NCBI RefSeq assembly: GCF_000956595.1
Contig: NZ_JYOO01000025.1
Coordinates: 1-64,000, forward strand
DNA from: Priestia aryabhattai B8W22
GTDB taxonomy: Bacteria; Bacillota; Bacilli; Bacillales; Bacillaceae_H
Direction: 5' to 3'
DNA: 64,000 bases
The translations under genes and the position numbers were made by a program. Positions 25,945 to 35,723 of the stretch are shown piece by piece; within the stretch, counting starts at the first letter, position 1; the number at the start of each line of letters is the position of its first letter. Below the pieces are notes generated by a model that saw only the letters and a list, made by a program, of their open reading frames with translations, had not been told where the DNA came from and did no database searches.

Positions 25945-26565
25945 ATGACATTTTCTTGGCTTATACCTTACATAGCAGTGTCACTTATCATTGTCTTAAT
26001 ACCAGGACAAGACATGATTTTTGTAATGACACAAAGTATTGCTTCAGGCGTCAAAGCAGGCATCAAAACCGTATTGGGATCTATTACGGGAACATTCGTA
26101 CATACTCTTTTAGCCGCAGTGGGGCTATCTATTATCTTTCAAAAATCAATTATTGCCTTTACAATTCTAAAGGTTGTAGGTGTTCTGTACCTGCTGTTTT
26201 TAGCATACCAATCGTTTCGCGAAAAAAGCGGTCCGTTGGAATTAACAGAAAACGTTCAGCAGCACCATCACTTTAGAAAAGGATTTGTTAGCAACTTAAC
26301 CAATCCAAAAGTAGCTATTTTCTTCATTACGTTCTTACCGCAGTTTGTCAATTCGTCTCTTGGACATGTAAGTTTGCAGATGATTTTGTTTGGTATCATC
26401 TTTATCGCCGAAACGCTCATCATCTTTTCACTTATTGCGCTATTTGCTTCTGGCCTTGGGAAAAAAGTCAAAAAGAGCCGCATCTTTCAGCACACATTAA
26501 AATATGTAAAAGGAACGGTTTTTGGCGTACTTGGCCTAAAACTTTTATTTTCTAGCAACAATTAA
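25945..26565 (+). CDS. LysE/RhtB family exporter
   Basis: 206 residues from the ATG at 25945, which follows GGGAGGGG. Five or six membrane helices and the N-terminal family motif VLIPGQDMIFVMTQSIASG, then KAGIKTVLGSITG. LysE-type proteins export amino acids or homoserine lactones. It is a single gene with no visible regulator next to it. Confidence 0.9.
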   Translation: MTFSWLIPYIAVSLIIVLIPGQDMIFVMTQSIASGVKAGIKTVLGSITGTFVHTLLAAVGLSIIFQKSIIAFTILKVVGVLYLLFLAYQSFREKSGPLELTENVQQHHHFRKGFVSNLTNPKVAIFFITFLPQFVNSSLGHVSLQMILFGIIFIAETLIIFSLIALFASGLGKKVKKSRIFQHTLKYVKGTVFGVLGLKLLFSSNN

Positions 26566-26842
26566 GTAAAACAAAATGAAATTTCTTTCATCCCTGCTGT
26601 TATCGCCTTTTCATACCTGCTTCATTTGTCATATCACCCTATTTTTCCATGTGAGGTTAGTTGACAAAAGACCAAAATTATTATTTTATATATATATAAG
26701 GTTTAGATTTAGCAACAAGATTCGACAAGGATAATGAAGAAAAACAGCGGGGAAATAGAGAGATCTATCTAAATAGAGGGAAAATTCTATAAATTCACGT
26801 TTTTTATTATTATTCTAGTATAATTCATGAAGAGGTGAAACT
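26566..26842 (+). promoter_or_regulatory. Upstream region of the AGCS transporter gene
   Basis: A 277-bp gene-free stretch. A TATAAT-like -10 box sits near 26819, about 20 bp before the ribosome binding site AGAGGTG; a matching -35 (TTCACG) would be 19 bp away, which is long. I see no riboswitch or terminator in the stretch. Confidence 0.3.
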
Positions 26843-28276
26843 ATGCAAGAAGTAGTTCAAGGTTTTGTTAGTTCAATCAACGAATTTCTTTGGTCCTACT
26901 TACTGATTGCGATGCTGATTGCATTTGGTTTGTTTTTTACATTCAGGTCAAAGTTTTTACAAATTCGGTTATTAAGAGAAATGATTCGTGTATTAAAAGA
27001 AGGTGCGGATAGCTCTTCTAAAGACGGAATTTCTCCATTCCAAGCGTTTTGTATCAGTATGGCAGCCCGCGTTGGTACGGGGAACATTACAGGTATTGCG
27101 ATTGCGATCGCTTTAGGGGGACCTGGTGCCGTATTTTGGATGTGGGTGCTGGCCGTTATTGGTTCAGCTTCAGCATTTATCGAGAGTACGTTAGCACAAA
27201 TATACAAAGTAAAAGACAAAGACGGGGGCTTCCGAGGCGGACCGGCTTACTATATGGAAAAAGGGTTAAAAAAGCGCTGGATGGGCGGACTTTTTGCCAT
27301 CTTAATCACTTTATCCTTCGGCTTAATTTTTAATGCTGTACAATCAAACACGATTACCCTTGCGTTTGAAAATGCGTTCGGAACAAATCGTCTAGTGTTA
27401 GGAATTATTATGACAGTGGCTTTCGCTGCCATTATTTTTGGCGGAGTTAAGCGTATTGCAAAAATGTCAGAATATATTGTGGTAGTACTGGCTGTTGCCT
27501 ACATTGGCGTAGCACTCTTTATTATTATTATGAACATTCAAGAGATGCCTTCTCTTATTGCGTTAATCGTAAAAAATGCATTTGGTTTCGAGCAAATTGC
27601 CGGCGGTTCTCTTGGAGCAGCTCTTATGCAAGGAATTAAACGCGGATTGTTCTCAAACGAAGCGGGTATGGGTAGCGCGCCAAACGCCGCAGCTGCTGCA
27701 ACAACAAGCCACCCGGTAAAACAAGGATTGATTCAAGCCTTTGGTGTATTAACCGATACGCTTATTATTTGTAGTAGCACTGCCTTTATCATTTTACTTT
27801 CAGGTGCTTACACAAATAAAAATTTAAGCGGTATTGAGTTAACACAAGCTGCTTTAAGCACTCACATTGGTTCTTGGGCAGCAGGCGCTCTTGCGATTAT
27901 GATTTTCCTATTTGCTTTTAGTACATTAATTGGTAACTACTACTACGGAGAAACAAATATTGAGTTCTTGAACACAAATAAAGCTTGGCTGATGACTTAT
28001 CGTGTTGCTGTACTTGCAATGATTGTGTTTGGTTCTATTTCTCAAATTCAGCTTGTCTGGGATCTAGCAGACCTGTTTATGGGCTTTATGGTAGTAGTCA
28101 ACTTAATCGCCATTCTCTTGCTCTCAAAAGTGGCCTTTGCCGCACTCAAAGATTATCTTGCCCAAAAGAAAGCTGGAAAAGACCCTGTCTTCTATCAAGA
28201 CAGCATTTCTGGACTTGATAATATTGATGCATGGGATCATTCAAAAGATAAATCTAGCTCGAAAGAAGCGATCTAA
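26843..28276 (+). CDS. Sodium:alanine/glycine symporter family protein (AGCS, AlsT-like)
   Basis: 477 residues with ten to eleven membrane helices and AGCS signatures: FCISMAARVGTGNITGIAIA, GGPGAVFWMWVLAVIG, FRGGPAYYMEKGL and KRGLFSNEAGMGSAPNAAA. Members import alanine, glycine or glutamine with sodium. ATG start after AGAGGTG. Single gene ending in a hairpin terminator. Confidence 0.93.
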   Translation: MQEVVQGFVSSINEFLWSYLLIAMLIAFGLFFTFRSKFLQIRLLREMIRVLKEGADSSSKDGISPFQAFCISMAARVGTGNITGIAIAIALGGPGAVFWMWVLAVIGSASAFIESTLAQIYKVKDKDGGFRGGPAYYMEKGLKKRWMGGLFAILITLSFGLIFNAVQSNTITLAFENAFGTNRLVLGIIMTVAFAAIIFGGVKRIAKMSEYIVVVLAVAYIGVALFIIIMNIQEMPSLIALIVKNAFGFEQIAGGSLGAALMQGIKRGLFSNEAGMGSAPNAAAAATTSHPVKQGLIQAFGVLTDTLIICSSTAFIILLSGAYTNKNLSGIELTQAALSTHIGSWAAGALAIMIFLFAFSTLIGNYYYGETNIEFLNTNKAWLMTYRVAVLAMIVFGSISQIQLVWDLADLFMGFMVVVNLIAILLLSKVAFAALKDYLAQKKAGKDPVFYQDSISGLDNIDAWDHSKDKSSSKEAI

Positions 28277-28277
28277 T

Positions 28278-28309
28278 AAAAAAAAGCGTGAATATTCACG
28301 GCTTTTTTT
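28278..28309. terminator. Intrinsic terminator of the AGCS gene
   Basis: AAAAAAGC-GTGAATATTCAC-GGCTTTTTTT forms a hairpin directly after the stop codon. Confidence 0.8.
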
Positions 28310-28337
28310 ATTGTGCAAATTTACTTCTTTTTTTCTT

Positions 28338-28790
28338 CTAATGAAGCAGTCTAAGACTAACCAAATACCTATAGTATAAATAAATCACGCTGTACGGAAT
28401 CCAGTAGGAAAAAAATGTCCAGCCGAGATTCCATCCGTTTCCGTATATAATTCTTTCCATATACATATACGTTCCTTCTAAAAATGTTGTAAGCAGCGCA
28501 ATAAGAAAAATAAAAAAATGAGGCTTTCCTATTCGCTGGATTAAAAAAATCATATAGCTGGCCAATACAGGATAGACACCTAAATTAAAAGGCAGCGCTT
28601 CTAATGCTTCATTTTCTAAAGAAGTCCGCAGTTTCCAAAAGCCATAATAGCTTCCTAATTCATTGATAACGATTGCTAAAATGCAAAAAGCAGTTCCTAC
28701 TAAAGGCAGTAAACGACGATTTCTAGGATGTAAATAGAGGGTGCCAAAAACCCAAGGTAAAACAAATGCCAGCGCTATATTGATAAGCAA
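28338..28790 (-). CDS. Membrane protein, CBO0543-like
   Basis: 150 residues with five membrane helices and short loops; recognisable pieces are FGTLYLHPRNRR, NELGSYYGFWKL and the late WTFFSYWIPYSVIYLYYRY. Layout and length match the CBO0543 family of uncharacterised Bacillus and Clostridium membrane proteins, often found in spore formers. Convergent with the AGCS transporter. No function known. Confidence 0.65.
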   Translation of the reverse strand: MLINIALAFVLPWVFGTLYLHPRNRRLLPLVGTAFCILAIVINELGSYYGFWKLRTSLENEALEALPFNLGVYPVLASYMIFLIQRIGKPHFFIFLIALLTTFLEGTYMYMERIIYGNGWNLGWTFFSYWIPYSVIYLYYRYLVSLRLLH

Positions 28791-28947
28791 GAATATCCGA
28801 CCTTTTTCTTTCTAGTATGCCACATCGTACCTTTTTCTAATCATCTCATTATCTTGAACGCAACAAGTGTAAAAGCACCTTATCTCTGATCGTTAAAAAA
28901 GAGTGCTTATTTTATGATTAATGTAGTTTATCCCCTTATTCTTCCAT

Positions 28948-29913
28948 TTATTTTAATGAAACAAATTCAGCGTCTTTTTTCTGGTAATAATTTTGAACTA
29001 AACGCCCTGATAAAGCAGCTAATACCTGCTGAAATAACATCCCTAGTACGACGGGTACAGCAACGGGAGCTGGAAAATAAGATACCGCTAATACGGCTCC
29101 GGCGCTAATATTTCTCATGCCTCCGCAAAACGTAAGCGTCACAACTTTTGCTCGGTCCCACCTTAGCCATTTGCCAATCATCCAGCTGAAGAAATAACCA
29201 GCTGAACTCATTAAAAAGACGATTACGATAATAAACAGCAGTTTTTTATCAATATGTTTTAAATAAGGTGCAATTACTCCCCCATTTATCATAACCATCA
29301 CACTTAACCCTATTTTCGAAACAGGTGCCAGCTTTGGTCCTAATGTCTGCTTAATTGTTCCTTTTGTATATTGATTTAAGCACATGCCTAACAGGGATGG
29401 AAGGACAATCATAAAACATAAATCTTTGACTAACTTTAGCGCTTCCAAATGCACGGTGTCTCCAACCACCAATAAAAGCGTATAAGGAACGATAAGCGGC
29501 GCTAAAAGAGTATCAATTAAAATAATGGATAGCGCAAGAGGAATGCTTCCTTTGTAAATCGAGACCCATATAAAACTAGTCACTCCTGTTGGAATAATCG
29601 CTGCTAGTAAAAGGCCCGTGCTTGTAAATACATCATGCGGAAAAATCACTTGACCAACGCTCCAAGCCCACGCTGGCATAAAAATATGTAAAACAAACAG
29701 GGCCATAAAGATTGGAAATGGACGGTGTATGGTGGCGTTTAACTGCTGAAAATTTGAGTTTAAACTTCCGGCAAACGTCATTAATGCAAAAAGCCATGGA
29801 ATTAAAAAAGTATAATGACTTAATGACGAACCGACAAGAACTCCTACGAGCAAGCTGACCGGCGTAATAAACGGCATCAATTTTTCTAGCATTTTATTTA
29901 ATTGACTTAACAA
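28948..29913 (-). CDS. Bile acid:sodium symporter family (BASS/SBF) protein
   Basis: About 321 residues, nine to ten membrane helices. Family marks are the central IIPTGVTSFIWVSIYKG and the late crossover helix LTFCGGMRNISAGAVLAVSY. The likely start is the TTG at 29913, spaced 8 nt from GGAGGGAG; the frame opens five codons earlier. Bacterial BASS proteins move organic anions such as pantoate or keto acids. Single gene. Confidence 0.85.
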   Translation of the reverse strand: MLSQLNKMLEKLMPFITPVSLLVGVLVGSSLSHYTFLIPWLFALMTFAGSLNSNFQQLNATIHRPFPIFMALFVLHIFMPAWAWSVGQVIFPHDVFTSTGLLLAAIIPTGVTSFIWVSIYKGSIPLALSIILIDTLLAPLIVPYTLLLVVGDTVHLEALKLVKDLCFMIVLPSLLGMCLNQYTKGTIKQTLGPKLAPVSKIGLSVMVMINGGVIAPYLKHIDKKLLFIIVIVFLMSSAGYFFSWMIGKWLRWDRAKVVTLTFCGGMRNISAGAVLAVSYFPAPVAVPVVLGMLFQQVLAALSGRLVQNYYQKKDAEFVSLK

Positions 29914-30203
29914 AGCTTCTCCCTCCAACGAACGTTTTAAATAAATAATAAGATAAATTAACGTTTATAATATCACCTATTTATTATACAACTTATGTTC
30001 AAACTATTGTCTGTCTCTTTTACTAAAGAGAGATATATTCATAATTATCACTTAAATAGATTTACGGGTATTTTTATGCTATTTTAATAGGGAAGAAGCT
30101 TTTAAAAAGAATGAATTTAGGGTACAGTACATTCTACATAGACATGCTTCAAATGACGGATATAAATGAACTGTAGCACAGTTTTGGTAATTAGGAGGAT
30201 TGT

Positions 30204-31310
30204 ATGGATTTTTTAAAGTCTCTGTCATCGTTGGATGATTGGAAAAAAATCGTGATTGCGATTGGGATCTTTCTGATCTTTTTGATTCTTCGCAAGCTGT
30301 TCACGACTTATTTGTTTAAGTTTATTATTGGTTTTGTCAAAAATAAAAAAATCAATTTAATTACGAGCGTTTTAGAAGCTTTTGAAAAGCCGCTGCGCTG
30401 GATATTTGTGATTATTGGTTTCAAGCTTGCTCTTCCCTATCTTCCCTTTGATGTTTTAACAGCCGACACGGAAAGACATTTAGTTCGTTCAGCTTCTGTT
30501 GGCCTTGCAGGATGGGGTTTGTATAATTTAGCTGCTTCTACCAATTTATTTTTTGCAACGTTTGCCAAAAATTTTGATATCCAAGTGGATCGAATCATCA
30601 TTCCTTTTATTGAAAAGTTCATCCGCATCGTTGTTGTTATGCTTTCTATCTCCATTATCGCAGAAGAATGGGGTTTTAACGTAAACGGCTTTGTAGCAGG
30701 TCTTGGCTTAGGTGGTCTTGCTTTTGCCCTAGCCGCAAAAGACACCGTTAGTAATTTATTCGGCGGAATTGTAATTATTACCGAAAAGCCTTTTACCATT
30801 GGAGATTGGATTAAAACACCGAGTGTTGAAGGCGTTGTAGAAGATATTACGTTTCGAAGCACCAAAGTTCGAACGTTCGCTCAAGCAGTCGTAACAGTGC
30901 CAAATGCTACTCTTTCTAATGAACCTATTATTAACTGGGCTAAAATGGGGAAACGTCAAATTGCCTTTCATTTAAACTTGAATTATAATACACCAAAAGA
31001 AAAGTTAGAAACCGTAGTGGCAAGAATTAAAAAGATGCTGACTGAACACGAAGAAATTCACAATGAAACGATTCTTGTAAATTTTGACGGCTTCTATGAA
31101 TCTAGTCTAAATATTTATCTGTATTTTTTTACAAATACAACCGTTTTTGCTGATTATTTAGATGTAAAAGAAAATATAAACTTCGAAATTATGGACATTC
31201 TTGAAGAAGAAGGCGTAGAATTTGCTTTCCCTACGCGCACACTCATCGTTGAGCAGGACGGAAAGCTTTCTGGCAATCCAAAAGAATTTTTAGAAAGTGC
31301 TCGAAGCTAA
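30204..31310 (+). CDS. MscS family mechanosensitive channel
   Basis: 368 residues: N-terminal membrane helices (about 15-150), the pore helix and beta-domain signature GLGLGGLAFALAAKDTVSNL with FGGIVIITEKPFTIGDWI, and a C-terminal alpha-beta domain (about 250-350). The channel opens on hypo-osmotic shock. ATG after AGGAGG. Followed by a bidirectional terminator shared with the convergent LysM-CAP gene. Confidence 0.93.
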   Translation: MDFLKSLSSLDDWKKIVIAIGIFLIFLILRKLFTTYLFKFIIGFVKNKKINLITSVLEAFEKPLRWIFVIIGFKLALPYLPFDVLTADTERHLVRSASVGLAGWGLYNLAASTNLFFATFAKNFDIQVDRIIIPFIEKFIRIVVVMLSISIIAEEWGFNVNGFVAGLGLGGLAFALAAKDTVSNLFGGIVIITEKPFTIGDWIKTPSVEGVVEDITFRSTKVRTFAQAVVTVPNATLSNEPIINWAKMGKRQIAFHLNLNYNTPKEKLETVVARIKKMLTEHEEIHNETILVNFDGFYESSLNIYLYFFTNTTVFADYLDVKENINFEIMDILEEEGVEFAFPTRTLIVEQDGKLSGNPKEFLESARS

Positions 31311-31340
31311 AAAAAGCTGACTACTAAGTCAGCTTTTTTT
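31309..31340. terminator. Bidirectional intrinsic terminator
   Basis: AAAAAAAGCTGACT and AGTCAGCTTTTTTT with a 4-nt loop between the convergent mscS-type and LysM-CAP genes. Confidence 0.92.
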
Positions 31341-31350
31341 CCTTTCTTTT

Positions 31351-31974
31351 TTAGTTTGAAATGAACATTTGAGTCCAGTAATGACCGTAGCTTCCGCCTT
31401 TAGCGTAACCTACTCCGATTTCGGTAAATTGACTTGATAGTATGTTTTTACGGTGACCTTCGCTATTCATCCATGCGTTAACCACTTCTTTTGGAGTTGC
31501 TTGTCCAGCAGCGATATTTTCACCTGCTGTACTGTATGTAATGCCAAAGTTTTTCATCATGTCGAACGGACTTCCATATGTAGGTGATGTATGACTGAAA
31601 TAATTTTTATCAATCATATCCTGCGATTTATAGCGAGCAACGCGAGCTACTTCCCAATTAGACTTTAAAGGCTTAAGCCCTACTTTAGCACGTTCTTGAT
31701 TCACTAGCTGAACCACTTGCTCTTCGTATGAACTTCCTGCTTTATCTGTTGGTATGGTAATTTTTTGTCCCGGATAGATCGAATTAGGATTTTTAATAGC
31801 AGAATTCGCTTCAATCAGCTCGGAAACGCCAACCTGATATTTTACTGCTATTTTCCACATCGTATCTCCCGATTGAACGGTATGTACGGTTGCTGCTTGC
31901 GCAGTGTTATTAAGACCAAAAGCTAGAGTGACAGACAACAGTGTTACTAATAAAAGTTTTGATAGAGTTTTCAT
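31351..31974 (-). CDS. Secreted LysM-CAP domain protein (YkwD-like)
   Basis: About 207 residues from the ATG at 31974. A signal peptide (1-27, ending TAQAA) is followed by one LysM module (VHTVQSGDTMWKIAVKYQ, to about residue 75) and a CAP/SCP domain (90-207) with LVNQERAKVGLKPL, YFSHTSPTYGSPFD, AGENIAAGQ and GHRKNILSSQFTEIGVGY. LysM should tether it to peptidoglycan; CAP function is unknown in bacteria. No clear ribosome binding site precedes this ATG or the in-frame TTG at 32001, which is unusual here and leaves the start unsure. Confidence 0.85.
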   Translation of the reverse strand: MKTLSKLLLVTLLSVTLAFGLNNTAQAATVHTVQSGDTMWKIAVKYQVGVSELIEANSAIKNPNSIYPGQKITIPTDKAGSSYEEQVVQLVNQERAKVGLKPLKSNWEVARVARYKSQDMIDKNYFSHTSPTYGSPFDMMKNFGITYSTAGENIAAGQATPKEVVNAWMNSEGHRKNILSSQFTEIGVGYAKGGSYGHYWTQMFISN

Positions 31975-32073
31975 ACTTTTATTAAAGCAAATTGATTTCA
32001 AGATTCATAGCGGTAATATTATCCCATAGTTCCACTATATGACTTTGTTATCTTCCCTCCACACTTTCTTTAT

Positions 32074-32107
32074 AAAAAAGGCGCACTGCTCTTTCGCAAT
32101 GCGCCTT
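32074..32107 (-). terminator. Intrinsic terminator of the CNNM/CBS gene
   Basis: On the minus strand AAGGCGCA pairs with TGCGCCTT around an inner TGC/GCA pair, followed by TTTTTTATA. Confidence 0.85.
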
Positions 32108-32111
32108 CTTA

Positions 32112-33476
32112 TTATGAAGATAAAGCCTGTGACTGATTCATGTCCGACACATTAACCTCTTCATCCATACTTTGATGCACCTGACGTTTTTTGATCACAT
32201 CAATATATTGAATGTGATGGCCTTCCATTTTCGTAACGGTAAAGTCATACTGATCAAAGCTAAGGCTTTCTCCTTGCTTGACGTCATATTTTTCCGTTAA
32301 GACCCAGCCTCCAATTGTATCAACATCCGTATCATCAATTGTTGTGCCAAGCAGCTCGTTAAGCTCACTTACTAATAACTTTCCATCTACAATATAATGA
32401 TCGGGTTTGACTTTCTGAATCAATGGAAGTTCATCCGCATCGAATTCATCACGAATTTCACCGACAATTTCCTCTAAAATATCCTCTACTGTTACAATCC
32501 CTGCTGTTCCTCCGTATTCATCAATTAAAATAGCCATATGGATGCGTTCACGCTGCATCTTAAGCAATAGATCATGAATAGGAATCGATTCAATTACTTC
32601 AATAACAGGACGGATATACTGTTTTAAATTTATTTTTTCCTTGCTGTTGTTCATAACAATCTCGGTTAAAATCTCTTTCATATTGACCATTCCAATAATA
32701 TGGTCTTTATCTCCATCGATGACCGGATAGCGGGTAAATCGTTCTTCTTGCACCATATCAAGGATGTATTCGACCGTATCTTCCTGATCAATTGAAACGA
32801 CTTCCGTACGCGGCACCATAATCTCCTTGGCAACGCGATCATCAAAGTCAAAAATTTTACTTACATATTTAAACTCCGATTGATTGATTTCACCGCTTTT
32901 ATAGCTTTCTGATAACAAGATGCGAAGCTCTTCTTCACTGTGTGCAAGCTCATTTTCTGAAGCAGGCTTTAGACCAAATAACCCTGTTATTAAACGAGAA
33001 GAACTGTTCAATAGCCAAATGAAAGGATAGGTTACTTTATAAAAAAGTATAAGCGGACGAACAAATAATAAAGTGACTTTCTCTGCTTTTTGAATTGCAA
33101 ATGTTTTCGGAGCAAGCTCTCCGACCACAACATTTATAAATGTAACAACCGCAAAAGAAATCGCAACAGATAGTACTTTTGTTAAAGCACCGCTTATCCC
33201 TAGTTGATCAAGTAATGGTGACAGGAGATGCGAAAGTGTAGGCTCTCCTAACCAACCAATTCCCAGCGCAGTAATCGTAATCCCAAGCTGACACGCAGAT
33301 AAGTATTCATCTAAATTTGAAATAACTTGCTTCGCAGCTTTTGCATTGCTGCTCCCTTCTGCTATAAGCTGATCCACTTTGGAACTCCTCACGCGAATAA
33401 TCGCAAACTCGGTAGCAACGAAAAAAGCAGTTAATGCAATCAGTACCGCTAGTAAAATCAAGTTAAATATGTCCAA
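32112..33476 (-). CDS. CNNM/CBS domain transporter of the HlyC/CorC family (MpfA-like)
   Basis: 454 residues: a DUF21 membrane domain (about 1-190, four helices; [12 protein letters not shown] near the start), two CBS domains (about 205-325; [18 protein letters not shown]) and a CorC/HlyC C-terminal domain (about 345-430; [23 protein letters not shown]). In B. subtilis MpfA (YhdP) of this family exports magnesium. The start is a TTG at 33476 with AAGGAAC upstream. That site lies in a hairpin, and a second AGGAGG occurs 40 bp further upstream, suggesting translational control. Confidence 0.9.
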   Translation of the reverse strand: MDIFNLILLAVLIALTAFFVATEFAIIRVRSSKVDQLIAEGSSNAKAAKQVISNLDEYLSACQLGITITALGIGWLGEPTLSHLLSPLLDQLGISGALTKVLSVAISFAVVTFINVVVGELAPKTFAIQKAEKVTLLFVRPLILFYKVTYPFIWLLNSSSRLITGLFGLKPASENELAHSEEELRILLSESYKSGEINQSEFKYVSKIFDFDDRVAKEIMVPRTEVVSIDQEDTVEYILDMVQEERFTRYPVIDGDKDHIIGMVNMKEILTEIVMNNSKEKINLKQYIRPVIEVIESIPIHDLLLKMQRERIHMAILIDEYGGTAGIVTVEDILEEIVGEIRDEFDADELPLIQKVKPDHYIVDGKLLVSELNELLGTTIDDTDVDTIGGWVLTEKYDVKQGESLSFDQYDFTVTKMEGHHIQYIDVIKKRQVHQSMDEEVNVSDMNQSQALSS

Positions 33477-33483
33477 TCAAGTT

Positions 33484-33521
33484 CCTTAGCTCGTTTAAAA
33501 ACGAGTAAGGACTCACCTCCT
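33484..33521 (-). promoter_or_regulatory. Leader hairpin over the ribosome binding site of the CNNM/CBS gene
   Basis: On the minus strand an orphan AGGAGG (33516-33521) is followed by CCTTA-C-TCGTTT / AAACGA-G-C-TAAGG (33484-33510). The 3' arm contains the AAGG of the gene's own ribosome binding site. No start codon stands at a normal distance from the orphan AGGAGG. Confidence 0.55.
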
Positions 33522-34089
33522 AAAAAATAAAAAATTTGGATAAAGAACTCTATCCCTGTACTGATCACATGGAAAAGTGCATATAAGGAGGAATCACATG
33601 ATAAATGTATAAACATTTTTATATGGAGCAAAACTGCCAGTCTTTCTTCCTTATCTCACGTTTCACTCATTAATGTAGCAGGTCATTCTTTATTCAGCTG
33701 TTCTAGATGTGAAGCAATGGCTCACATCGCTTCATTTCATGATGTTGCTTCAGCGCTGATTCTCTCTTCCAGTTCATTTATAAAAAAATTAGTAGTTTAC
33801 AATCTTTATAAAGTTAAAGTCTGTTAACGCCTTAAAAGAGCAATTATGTGATAAAGAGCGATATGCGTGAAGCAAATGTAGGTTTGTATAATACTGTATT
33901 GTACGCTTTGACACTGGTGCATATAACGCTACTTTGCCAACGTGGTACACTGCCCCATCCAATCACCTCTATTTCCGTATATCTAAAAAGAATAAGGAAT
34001 AATTATCCTATTTCTTTTTAGACTTATTGTCTTTATTTTAAATGTTAAAAACTTTGCAGTCAAACGTTTTAGATAGTCTCCTGCCCTTG
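33522..34089. other. Gene-free stretch of about 570 bp
   Basis: No frame of convincing length is present. On the minus strand, upstream of the CNNM/CBS gene, several nested complementary segments occur around 33690-33770: TGAAGCAA with TTGCTTCA, GATGTGA with TCACATC, and CAGC with GCTG. They could fold as a structured leader. I checked them against M-box and yybP-ykoY motifs and found no match. Confidence 0.4.
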
Positions 34090-34332
34090 CTATTTACTGG
34101 TGCGGCGATTTTTAGCAGGTAAATAAAAGCTTGCTGCTGCACAAAAAAAACCAAGGACAAAACAGATAATGGGGAGTTTCATACCTATCGCTTCAGCATA
34201 ATAAGTGAGACTCCTTCCGTGAATAGGGACAAGATTCATTTCAAAAATCAAAGTCAAAACAGCTGTCACTTTGAGTGCAATACCAACAATGAAGAGACAA
34301 ACTCTCAAGCCTACACTCATATGCGAAAACAT
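34090..34332 (-). CDS. Small membrane protein of unknown function
   Basis: 80 residues with two membrane helices (about 9-30 and 50-72), a connecting loop with MNLVPIHGRSLTYYAEA and a basic tail AKNRRTSK. The first ATG abuts an AGAAGGG site, and the second ATG (codon 5) is about 12 nt away from it, so the start is not settled. Not recognised. It lies alone between the CNNM/CBS gene and the sirtuin operon. Confidence 0.6.
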   Translation of the reverse strand: MFSHMSVGLRVCLFIVGIALKVTAVLTLIFEMNLVPIHGRSLTYYAEAIGMKLPIICFVLGFFCAAASFYLPAKNRRTSK

Positions 34333-34404
34333 CCCTTCTATCCATTAGCGAATGTATGATGTACTACACCATATGATACATCCCTACACTTTATCACTAA
34401 ATGC

Positions 34405-34438
34405 TAAAAAAGCGCTATGTCCATGCATAGACGCTTAT
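34405..34438 (-). terminator. Intrinsic terminator of the sirtuin operon
   Basis: On the minus strand AAGCG-T-CTATG pairs with CATAG-C-GCTT and is followed by TTTTTT; the sirtuin stop codon lies at its start. Confidence 0.85.
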
Positions 34439-35154
34439 AAGTTGGCGACCACTTGTCCAATGGAATCATAGATAACCAAATCAAACAAATAATCGTAATG
34501 CGTAGGTTCTTGATTAATCATCACCATATTTGTACGATTGTACCGGCTCACAAGCAGCGGAATCTGATTAATCGGTGCTACTTCAAGCGATGAACCAAGT
34601 ACGATAAATAAATCAGATGACAGCGCTGCTGTAACTGCTTCATCAAACTGATGAATAGCATCTCCAAAGAGAACAACATTTGGCTTTAAAAGGCGCTCAC
34701 ACACTGTACATTGCGGGAGAGCTGACTGATTCAAATAAGCCAAATCATACTCTTCTTTACAGTTCGGACAATGAGCACGTTTAATGGAGCCATGAATTTC
34801 AAAAACGTTCGTGCTTCCTGCATCTTGGTGCAATCCATCAATATTTTGTGTAATAACATGTACGGTTTTGGCTGATTCTAGTTCCGCAATAAAGCGATGG
34901 CCTGTATTTGCTTTATACTGATGCAGCATTTTAATATGAAAAATCTCTTTAAACAGCGGCCAAAATTCATGAGGATACTGTTCATAAAAGTCAGCAGCTA
35001 CTATGTCCACAAAGCTTTTGTTTTGGCGATATAAGCCATTTTGGGAGCGAAAGTCCGGTATGCCTGACTCTGTGCTCATTCCTGCTCCTGTAAAGAAACA
35101 AATGTGTTTAGCATCATCAATGAGCTGTTTTAATTCTTTGTACTGTTTTAACAT
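34435..35154 (-). CDS. NAD-dependent protein deacylase (sirtuin, Sir2 family)
   Basis: 239 residues, the size of bacterial single-domain sirtuins. NAD-binding motif FFTGAGMSTESGIPDFRS, catalytic TQNIDGLHQDAG with the active His in FEIHGSI, and a four-cysteine zinc site HCPNCKEEY plus PQCTVC. It removes acyl groups from protein lysines. It follows a universal stress protein gene by 12 bp, so the two are co-transcribed, suggesting a role in starvation or energy stress. Confidence 0.93.
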   Translation of the reverse strand: MLKQYKELKQLIDDAKHICFFTGAGMSTESGIPDFRSQNGLYRQNKSFVDIVAADFYEQYPHEFWPLFKEIFHIKMLHQYKANTGHRFIAELESAKTVHVITQNIDGLHQDAGSTNVFEIHGSIKRAHCPNCKEEYDLAYLNQSALPQCTVCERLLKPNVVLFGDAIHQFDEAVTAALSSDLFIVLGSSLEVAPINQIPLLVSRYNRTNMVMINQEPTHYDYLFDLVIYDSIGQVVANL

Positions 35155-35166
35155 TGCATTTCTCTC

Positions 35167-35565
35167 CTATTTAACAATTAGTACAGGAATCGTTACTTGC
35201 TGTGCAATTTTAGAACTAACGCTTCCAAGCAGCATGCCTTTTACAGGATTTAACCCTCTGCTTCCTATTACCACAAGGTCAAATGAATTTTGATTAGCAA
35301 ATTGAATTACTGTTTTAGCCGCGTCTCCGTGCATAAAGGTAATCTCATACTCCACGTTTCCTTGCTTTAAAATTTCATCCGTTGTATGTATCCGACTTTC
35401 CCGTTCCTCGTCGCGGCTAAGTGATTTTAATCTTGAATCACCCTCTACTGCATAAATAACTTGAATAAAACTGTTTTCCGTCAGCTGAGCCAGCTGAACG
35501 GCTTTTTCTGTTGCTTTAGCTGCATGCTCTGAGCCATCTGAGGCAAGTAAAATCCGTTTAAACAT
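35167..35565 (-). CDS. Universal stress protein, UspA family
   Basis: 132 residues. The ATP-binding pattern of UspA is present: ILLASDGSEHAAKA at the start and VIGSRGLNPVKGMLLGSVSS near the end. Probably binds ATP. It is the first gene of an operon with the sirtuin. ATG start after GAGGAG. Confidence 0.92.
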   Translation of the reverse strand: MFKRILLASDGSEHAAKATEKAVQLAQLTENSFIQVIYAVEGDSRLKSLSRDEERESRIHTTDEILKQGNVEYEITFMHGDAAKTVIQFANQNSFDLVVIGSRGLNPVKGMLLGSVSSKIAQQVTIPVLIVK

Positions 35566-35723
35566 AATGCTTCCTCTCCTCTTTTGTAAAATGGTTTTCT
35601 CTCTTTACTATATCACTCGCTGTTCAAATGTAATCATTTTTTTGATTATTCCTATAATTTTTAAAATTACTTGTCTACTTTTATGATAAACTGAAAGAAA
35701 ACGTGTATAGAGGGGATGAACCA

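Noticed and set aside
26566-26842. T-box or glutamine-type riboswitch before the AGCS transporter
   Set aside because: No specifier loop, T-box sequence or terminator was found.
30040-30203. Sigma-B promoter (GGGTAT near 30066) for the MscS gene
   Set aside because: No GTTTAA-like -35 element at the required distance.
33522-33970. Possible magnesium (M-box) or manganese (yybP-ykoY) riboswitch upstream of the CNNM/CBS gene
   Set aside because: The conserved blocks of either class are absent; only generic complementary segments were found.
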